Source: an uncultured Erysipelotrichaceae bacterium (GTDB lineage Bacteria > Bacillota_I > Bacilli_A > RF39 > UBA660). Taken from it: a stretch of DNA of 17,824 bases. The notes beneath the pieces were generated by a model. It did no database searches, had not been told where the DNA came from, and saw only the letters and a program-made list of their open reading frames with translations. This document shows, piece by piece, positions 12,945 through 17,824 of the stretch; the first letter of the stretch is position 1, and each line of letters opens with the position of its first letter. Position numbers and translations under genes: made by a program. Where the stretch lies: positions 1 to 17,824 of the forward strand of contig CADBMO010000116.1 in assembly GCA_902795755.1 (NCBI GenBank), in the 5' to 3' direction.

Positions 12945-14978
12945 ATGCCTTTTAAGGTGTTTACTGGAATACCTAGTATGGCGTTTGCAAGTGTTGCATT
13001 TACAATTGCAGCCATAGTTTATATGATACTAGTTGGTATTATGTATTTAGGTAAAAGAAAATTTAGAAACCTTGAAAACAATATATTTTTAATCATGATA
13101 ATATTAACAATAGTATTATTGATTTTAGAAATTGGATATGTTTTAGCTATTGATCACTATTATGATAGTTTATTAAGTGTTAGTGATTATATAAAACAAA
13201 ATGGAGCATCAGCATTTAGATTTTTCTTTAAAGTCGGAAAATTTGATGCAGATGGACAAATACTCAGTACTTTTGCTAATAATACCAAGGTAATACCAGG
13301 TGGAGCATTAAATATAATATGTAGATCATATTTGATATTAGCATCATTATGGGCTATTTTCTTATTTGGTTACATATGGGTTTTAGTACTTAAGCATAGA
13401 AAAAAAGATGCTACAAAAAAAGATTATAAAATTGTATTTATAACGCTTTTATTAATATTTATAATTGGTAATGCATTATCGTTATATCCAAATTTATTAA
13501 TAGAGCATAAAACGTTTTTAACTGGTATGTACGTATTTGGAGGAGATGCTGTAACAAGTATTTATTTTATTGCGTTTATTGTATCAATTGTTATAACAAT
13601 TGCATTAGTAAGAGGTGGAAAAGCAATACCAGGTGAACAAAAAAAACCAATATTTTTCTCATTTTTCATATTCATTTCAACAACTATTGCGCAATTAGCA
13701 TTTGATTTTGATATAAATGATTTAACTTATATATTTGCATTTATAATGACAACTTTATATTTAACAATTGAGTCACAAGACTATCAATTAGTTGATGAAT
13801 TGAAAAGAAAAAAAGATGAGGCAGAAGAAGCGGATAGACAAAAAACGATATTCCTATCAAATATGTCGCATGAAATAAGAACGCCTCTAAACACTATTTT
13901 AGGATTTAGTGAATCATTGTTAAGTGAAAAAGAGCTTAATCATGAAATGGTTATTAATGATACAAAATTAATTAGTGACGCAAGTTATACTTTACTTGAT
14001 TTAATAAACAATATACTTGATATATCAAGATTAGAATCAGGAAAAGAAAAACTAGAACAAAAAGAATATGGATTACAAGATTTAATAATTGAATTAAACG
14101 CGCTAATGAAATCACAAAAAAAGGATAACGTATTAAAGTTTAATATTAGTATAGATGGTGAACTTCCAAGTAAATATGTTGGTGATTACGTAAAAGTTCA
14201 AAAAATTATTTCTGCAATTATTAAAAATGCTAAAAAATATACTAGTTATGGTCAAATTAATTTGGATATAACTGGTAGTGAAACCACTCAGAATAATTAT
14301 GAGTTAAAATTTACAGTGTCTAATACCGGTCATGCAATGAAAGAAGAAGACTTTAACAAAGAGTTTAGTGATTTTGTTGAGTTGGGTAAAGGAACTCAAG
14401 ATACAATTGATAGTGTGGCATTAGGTCTTATTGTTGCTAAAAGATATTTAGCAATGCTTGGTGGGGAAGTAAAGTTTTTAAATGAGACGGGTCATGGTAC
14501 GCGTTATGAAATTACGTTTAGTCAAGAAGTTGCAGATTATACTAAGGTGGGTAACGTATATAATATTCAAGATAAATTATCATTAGGTAATGATTCAATG
14601 ATTGATTGTTCTGGAAAAAGAGCATTAGTGGTTGATGATAATGCCTTAAATATTAAACTAGCAGAAAAATTACTTCAACCATATAATTTTAATGTTGCTA
14701 CCGCATCTTCTGGAAATGAAGCAATTGAAAAAGTTAAGAATAATAGATTTGATATTATTTTCCTAGATCACATGATGCCAGAGATGGATGGCGTTGAAAC
14801 GCTTAAAGTTTTAAAAGAATCAGGGTACTTTGTACCACCAACCATTGCTCTTACGGCAAATTCATTTACAGGATTAAAAGAAAAATATTTACAAGATGGT
14901 TTTACTGATTATTTAGCAAAACCAATAAACGTAAGGGAGTTAAATAGAATAATACACGATGTTTTTGATAATAAATAA
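12945..14978 (+). CDS. 7-TM hybrid histidine kinase with degenerate ATP-binding domain (pseudokinase)
   Basis: A protein of 677 residues. Seven membrane helices (about 14-36, 46-69, 125-149, 161-182, 200-223, 235-254, 258-275) follow the positive-inside rule, with one large outer loop (70-124). HisKA follows with the acceptor H309 in S-N-M-S-H-E-I-R-T-P. In the ATPase domain the N box is present (N428), but the DTGxGI motif reads N460-T-G-H-A-M and GTGLGL reads S490-V-A-L-G-L, so ATP binding is doubtful. The receiver domain is intact: D564-D565, phospho-acceptor D608 in F-L-D-H-M-M-P-E-M-D-G, T637 and K659-P. It is clearly paralogous to the next gene, sharing the linker I-D-C-(S/T)-G-K-(R/K)-A-L-V-V-D-D-N. 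GGTGAT lies three bases before ATG. It could be phosphorylated in trans by its paralogue or act as a phosphate sink. Confidence 0.88.
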   Translation: MPFKVFTGIPSMAFASVAFTIAAIVYMILVGIMYLGKRKFRNLENNIFLIMIILTIVLLILEIGYVLAIDHYYDSLLSVSDYIKQNGASAFRFFFKVGKFDADGQILSTFANNTKVIPGGALNIICRSYLILASLWAIFLFGYIWVLVLKHRKKDATKKDYKIVFITLLLIFIIGNALSLYPNLLIEHKTFLTGMYVFGGDAVTSIYFIAFIVSIVITIALVRGGKAIPGEQKKPIFFSFFIFISTTIAQLAFDFDINDLTYIFAFIMTTLYLTIESQDYQLVDELKRKKDEAEEADRQKTIFLSNMSHEIRTPLNTILGFSESLLSEKELNHEMVINDTKLISDASYTLLDLINNILDISRLESGKEKLEQKEYGLQDLIIELNALMKSQKKDNVLKFNISIDGELPSKYVGDYVKVQKIISAIIKNAKKYTSYGQINLDITGSETTQNNYELKFTVSNTGHAMKEEDFNKEFSDFVELGKGTQDTIDSVALGLIVAKRYLAMLGGEVKFLNETGHGTRYEITFSQEVADYTKVGNVYNIQDKLSLGNDSMIDCSGKRALVVDDNALNIKLAEKLLQPYNFNVATASSGNEAIEKVKNNRFDIIFLDHMMPEMDGVETLKVLKESGYFVPPTIALTANSFTGLKEKYLQDGFTDYLAKPINVRELNRIIHDVFDNK

Positions 14979-15001
14979 AAAAAGAAGGGAGACTAATTGT
15001 T

Positions 15002-16927
15002 ATGAATATTACTGCTACTGAAATGACTAGAGAAATATCATCTTTATATTTATCCATTGGTAGCTTACTTTTTATACTATTATTATTAGTTTCTTATTTA
15101 TCAAGAAAAAGACATAATACGATGAGAGGTAAGTTATATAAATACATGCTTATCGTAGTTACGTTTTTAGATATATCAGAAATATTATATGCATTATTTA
15201 TATTTATCTTTAATAAAAACGGAGATTTCTCAAATAGTTTATTAAATAATTTGTTTTTAAGAATACATTGGTCAACAGGTATTATTTGGTTTTTATTATT
15301 ATATTATTACAGTGTTGTATTCATAGAAGATATTAACGTAAACAGTATACTTGATATAATAAAATATAACTTTAAAACAAAACTATTATTCATAGTTACT
15401 GTTATATGGTCAATATGTTATATATTTATACCATTCTCACTTAATAGTAGTAATATTCCAATAAACTATTATCCTGGTATAGCTGCCATATTTATTACTT
15501 TTTATGCCACCTTGATGGTAGGATGCATTTCTATAAACTTAATTATTAATAGAAACAAATCAACTTTTAGGAAGAAACTTGCCGTATGGTTAATGATTCT
15601 AGAGTTACTTGTTGTATTTGGGTTACAATTACTATTTCAATCAATTGCATTTTTACCATTAGGTGCAACAATTCAAATGTTTTTCCTATATTATAATATA
15701 GAAAATCCCGATCTAGAATCAATTGAGGATTTAGAAAAATTGAAAAATGATATAGAGCGTTCAAACATGGCAAAGTCTGATTTCTTATCTAATATGTCAC
15801 ATGAGATAAGATCACCAATGAACGCAATAGTTGGTTTTTCAAATAGTATATTATCTAGTGAAACATTTGATAAAGAAGCGGTGCTATCTGATATTAACAA
15901 CATTAAGTCCGCATCAAATAATTTGTTAGAAATAATTAATAACATACTAGATATTTCTAAAATAGAAACTGCAAAAGAAACGTTAGAATTAAAAGATTAT
16001 TCAATTAGTAACGTTGTTAAAGAATTGGCAAACATAGTTGAAACAAGACTTGCTGATAAGCCTGTTAAACTTATTATTGATGTTGATCAAAATATACCAG
16101 CTACCTTAAATGGTGATTCAACCAAATTATTCCAAGTTTTATTAAATATATTAACAAACGCAGTAAAATATACTGAAGTTGGAAGAATAAAACTAAGTAT
16201 AGTAGGAGAAAAAAATGGTAATAATGAATTATTACATATAAAAGTATCTGATACTGGATATGGTATAAAAAAAGAAGATTTTGATAAAATGTTTTCTAAG
16301 TTTTCAAGGTTGGACGATGCTACTCAAAACGAAATAGAAGGTACCGGGCTTGGGCTTGTAATAACAAAAAGATACGTTGATTTAATGGGAGGACGTATTT
16401 GGTTTGAAAGTGAGTATGAGGTTGGAACAACATTCTATGTTGATGTATCACAAAAAATAGTAGACGTAACCGCTTTAGGTAGTGTAAGTGATTCAAATGA
16501 AAAAAATCAAAATGCTTTAATTGATTGTACTGGTAAAAAGGCTTTGGTAGTTGATGATAACAAACTTAATTTAAAGGTTGCATCAAGACTTTTATCGAAG
16601 TATAATTTAGATGTAGAAACATTAGATAGTGCAAAAGAATTAATATATAAAATTAAAGCTGAAGAACATTATGATATAATATTCTTAGATCACATGATGC
16701 CTGAAATGGATGGTATTGAAGCAATTCATATTTTAAGAAAATTAGAGGGTTATGATATACCACCAGTAGTTGCGTTAACCGCAAATGCAATAACAGGGAT
16801 GAAAGAAATGTATCTGAAAGAAGGATTTGATGAGTATTTATCAAAGCCAATAAATGTTGTAGATTTAAATTCTTTGATTTCAAAATATTTTGGAAAGGAA
16901 AGTGATAATAATGAAAAGAATGTTTAA
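15002..16927 (+). CDS. 7-TM hybrid histidine kinase (active-type)
   Basis: A protein of 641 residues. Seven membrane helices (about 13-34, 45-70, 87-108, 127-146, 158-183, 190-212, 215-231) form the sensor; unlike its paralogue it has no large outer loop. A short coiled linker (240-258) leads to HisKA with acceptor H267 in S-N-M-S-H-E-I-R-S-P. The ATPase domain is complete: N386 in the N box (L-T-N-A-V-K-Y), D417-T-G-Y-G-I, F430-S-K-F, and G447-T-G-L-G-L. The receiver has D518-D519, phospho-acceptor D563, T593 and K615-P. It should autophosphorylate H267, pass phosphate to D563 and then to a separate Hpt, such as the one encoded at 10952. AAGGGAG (14985-14991) precedes ATG by ten bases. Its 3' end overlaps the lipoprotein gene by 17 bases. 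The ligand is unknown. Confidence 0.93.
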   Translation: MNITATEMTREISSLYLSIGSLLFILLLLVSYLSRKRHNTMRGKLYKYMLIVVTFLDISEILYALFIFIFNKNGDFSNSLLNNLFLRIHWSTGIIWFLLLYYYSVVFIEDINVNSILDIIKYNFKTKLLFIVTVIWSICYIFIPFSLNSSNIPINYYPGIAAIFITFYATLMVGCISINLIINRNKSTFRKKLAVWLMILELLVVFGLQLLFQSIAFLPLGATIQMFFLYYNIENPDLESIEDLEKLKNDIERSNMAKSDFLSNMSHEIRSPMNAIVGFSNSILSSETFDKEAVLSDINNIKSASNNLLEIINNILDISKIETAKETLELKDYSISNVVKELANIVETRLADKPVKLIIDVDQNIPATLNGDSTKLFQVLLNILTNAVKYTEVGRIKLSIVGEKNGNNELLHIKVSDTGYGIKKEDFDKMFSKFSRLDDATQNEIEGTGLGLVITKRYVDLMGGRIWFESEYEVGTTFYVDVSQKIVDVTALGSVSDSNEKNQNALIDCTGKKALVVDDNKLNLKVASRLLSKYNLDVETLDSAKELIYKIKAEEHYDIIFLDHMMPEMDGIEAIHILRKLEGYDIPPVVALTANAITGMKEMYLKEGFDEYLSKPINVVDLNSLISKYFGKESDNNEKNV

Positions 16928-17363
16928 TGTGTTGCTAATAGTGATGTTATCATTTGTATTAGTGGGGTGTTCTTCTAAGGAAGGTTCTACTGCTAAAGAG
17001 TTTGAGAGTATAATGGGTGAAATGGATTTTTATGTAAATACCATTACTAATGATGTTTCTGCTTCAAACTTAAAAGTTGCTATGATAGCAGATAATAAAA
17101 AATTTCAAATTGAATACCTTGAATTTACTACCAAAAAAGATGCAAAAAGTGCGTTTGATTCAAACAAAAAAATCATGATAAAAAACAAGACAAAGAAATC
17201 TTCAGAAACTCAAAAAACAGTAGGAGATTATAATTCGTATTGTATAGAAACCGAAGATAGATATTCATGTGTTGCATCTAGTAAAACCACATTAATATAT
17301 ACTTCATCAAACGTAGAGTATAAAAAAGATATTAAAAAAATTATGAAAAAGCTAAATTACTAA
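16911..17363 (+). CDS. Small lipoprotein of the phosphorelay operon, unknown function
   Basis: A protein of 150 residues with a lipoprotein signal: M-K-R start, hydrophobic stretch (6-17) and lipobox L17-V-G-C20, then a Ser/Gly/Thr-rich linker. The mature part (about 30-150) looks like a small alpha/beta domain, Lys-rich (K-K-D-A-K, K-T-K-K), with two further Cys (about 118 and 127) that could form a disulfide outside the cell. ATG 16911 is chosen because AAAGGAAAG at 16894-16902 precedes it and the lipobox then falls at the usual distance; the in-frame 16890 start is rejected. It overlaps the active-type kinase gene by 17 bases and is the last gene before the terminator, so it is made together with the kinases and could present a ligand to, or regulate, their sensor domains. 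I do not recognise the family. Confidence 0.72.
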   Translation: MKRMFNVLLIVMLSFVLVGCSSKEGSTAKEFESIMGEMDFYVNTITNDVSASNLKVAMIADNKKFQIEYLEFTTKKDAKSAFDSNKKIMIKNKTKKSSETQKTVGDYNSYCIETEDRYSCVASSKTTLIYTSSNVEYKKDIKKIMKKLNY

Positions 17364-17387
17364 AACTTGTTAACACAAGTTTTTTTT
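17362..17387 (+). terminator. Intrinsic terminator of the phosphorelay operon
   Basis: Perfect 9-bp stem AAAACTTGT / ACAAGTTTT (17362-17370 and 17375-17383), loop TAAC, T tract 17380-17387, starting in the stop codon of the lipoprotein gene. Confidence 0.88.
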
Positions 17388-17395
17388 GTTATAAT
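17367..17395 (+). promoter_or_regulatory. Promoter of the pilin-like gene, overlapping the terminator
   Basis: TTGTTA (17367-17372), exactly 17 bases, then TATAAT (17390-17395) with an extended -10 TGT. The -35 hexamer lies in the left arm and loop of the terminator hairpin. Start near 17402; leader of about 12 bases holding GGAGG (17405-17409). Confidence 0.7.
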
Positions 17396-17414
17396 TAAAA
17401 TAATGGAGGATAAT

Positions 17415-17824
17415 ATGAAAAAAGGGTTTACACTTGTAGAGTTGCTAGTTGTAATAGCATTAATAGCAGGTATATCTATAGTTGCGGTTACAAGCTTAAT
17501 TGGAATAGCGGACAAAAGGAAAGAAGAATCGTGGGATAACGTTAAATTAACCGTTGAAAACGCCGCTAAAACTTATCATAAAAACAATGGTTATTTATTT
17601 GAAAACTTACAAGATGGTTATGCATGGGTAACGGTTGGTAAGCTAGTAAATGAAGGCTATTTAAATGATGTTAAGGATCCTAGAACAGGAAAAGAGTTAA
17701 ATAAATGTAGCAGAGTATTAATCAAAATAGTTGATGGTCATGCAACATATAAATATAGTGATTATACTAATGGTGAATGTGATTATGCTGCAACGCTTGA
17801 TTCTATAGAAATAAGGACAATAAA
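17415..17824 (+). CDS. Type IV pilin-like/pseudopilin protein (3' end outside window)
   Basis: Open from ATG 17415 to the window edge (136 codons plus two bases, no stop). It begins M-K-K-G-F-T-L-V-E-L-L, the class III signal cut by prepilin peptidase between Gly4 and Phe5, with Glu at mature position 5, then a hydrophobic helix (about 5-27). The rest is a hydrophilic globular part containing N58-G-Y, a D86-P-R-T-G-K-E sequence typical of major pseudopilins (the 'DPW/DPxG' region), and two Cys (about 95 and 119). GGAGG stands five bases before ATG. Such proteins form pili or the Com pseudopilus for DNA uptake, with an assembly ATPase and prepilin peptidase encoded elsewhere. Whether it is a pilus, competence or secretion component cannot be told from this part. 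Confidence 0.85.
   Translation, partial: MKKGFTLVELLVVIALIAGISIVAVTSLIGIADKRKEESWDNVKLTVENAAKTYHKNNGYLFENLQDGYAWVTVGKLVNEGYLNDVKDPRTGKELNKCSRVLIKIVDGHATYKYSDYTNGECDYAATLDSIEIRTI

Noticed and set aside
15002..16927. C-ending codons before G (such as AAC followed by G) as a sign of special codon-context selection
   Set aside because: A hand count in kinase 2 gave a mixture of AAC-G and AAT-G, so no clear bias could be claimed without genome-wide counts.
1..17824. CRISPR array, tRNA/rRNA gene, insertion sequence or attachment site
   Set aside because: I found no regularly spaced long repeats, tRNA-like cloverleaf, transposase or terminal inverted repeats by reading.

Overview
The window is very AT-rich, gene-dense bacterial DNA (20 genes, no gap above about 180 bases) from a low-GC Firmicute. 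The gene set (mraZ-rsmH-ftsL-PBP, yidD, trmL, WXG100-type proteins, AGGAGG/GGTGAT ribosome binding sites) fits the class Bacilli. Very low GC, a shortened division cluster and a preference for TAA stops point to an uncultured, host-associated, Mollicutes-like lineage (RF39-like); this placement is an inference. The code appears to be the standard bacterial one (table 11): every Trp I checked is TGG, no gene contains an in-frame TGA, and TGA ends only yidD.

Layout. (1) 1-1625: the end of an operon of five small helical proteins of WXG100/type VII secretion character, closed by a terminator. (2) 1647-2664: a membrane-anchored thioredoxin-fold protein without cysteines, overlapping trmL (tRNA 2'-O-methyltransferase). 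(3) 2663-4774, minus strand: yidD and an overlapping ZnuA-like lipoprotein that has lost its metal ligands, then a separately promoted YhcG/DUF1016-type PD-(D/E)XK nuclease. (4) 4828-8698: the start of the division and cell-wall cluster, mraZ-rsmH-ftsL-class B PBP with two PASTA domains, led by a textbook promoter and four MraZ boxes in 10-bp phase. (5) 8714-10891: a U32-family protein with a four-cysteine cluster and a DUF3656-like domain, probably an RNA hydroxylation enzyme. (6) 10893-17387: a signalling operon encoding a free Hpt protein, a response regulator with a decayed HD-GYP-like output, two paralogous 7-TM hybrid histidine kinases and a lipoprotein. (7) 17367-end: a type IV pilin-like protein cut by the window edge.

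The most interesting unit is the signalling operon. It holds all parts of a His-Asp-His-Asp phosphorelay. One of the two kinases has lost both ATP-binding glycine motifs while keeping its phospho-acceptor His and receiver Asp, and the only dedicated response regulator has lost the HD catalytic pair. No DNA-binding output domain is encoded. Signal transfer may therefore run from the intact kinase through Hpt to a protein-interaction output, with the pseudokinase acting as partner, modulator or phosphate sink. A second theme is compactness: intrinsic terminators overlap stop codons, and in two places terminator sequence overlaps the -35 element of the next promoter.
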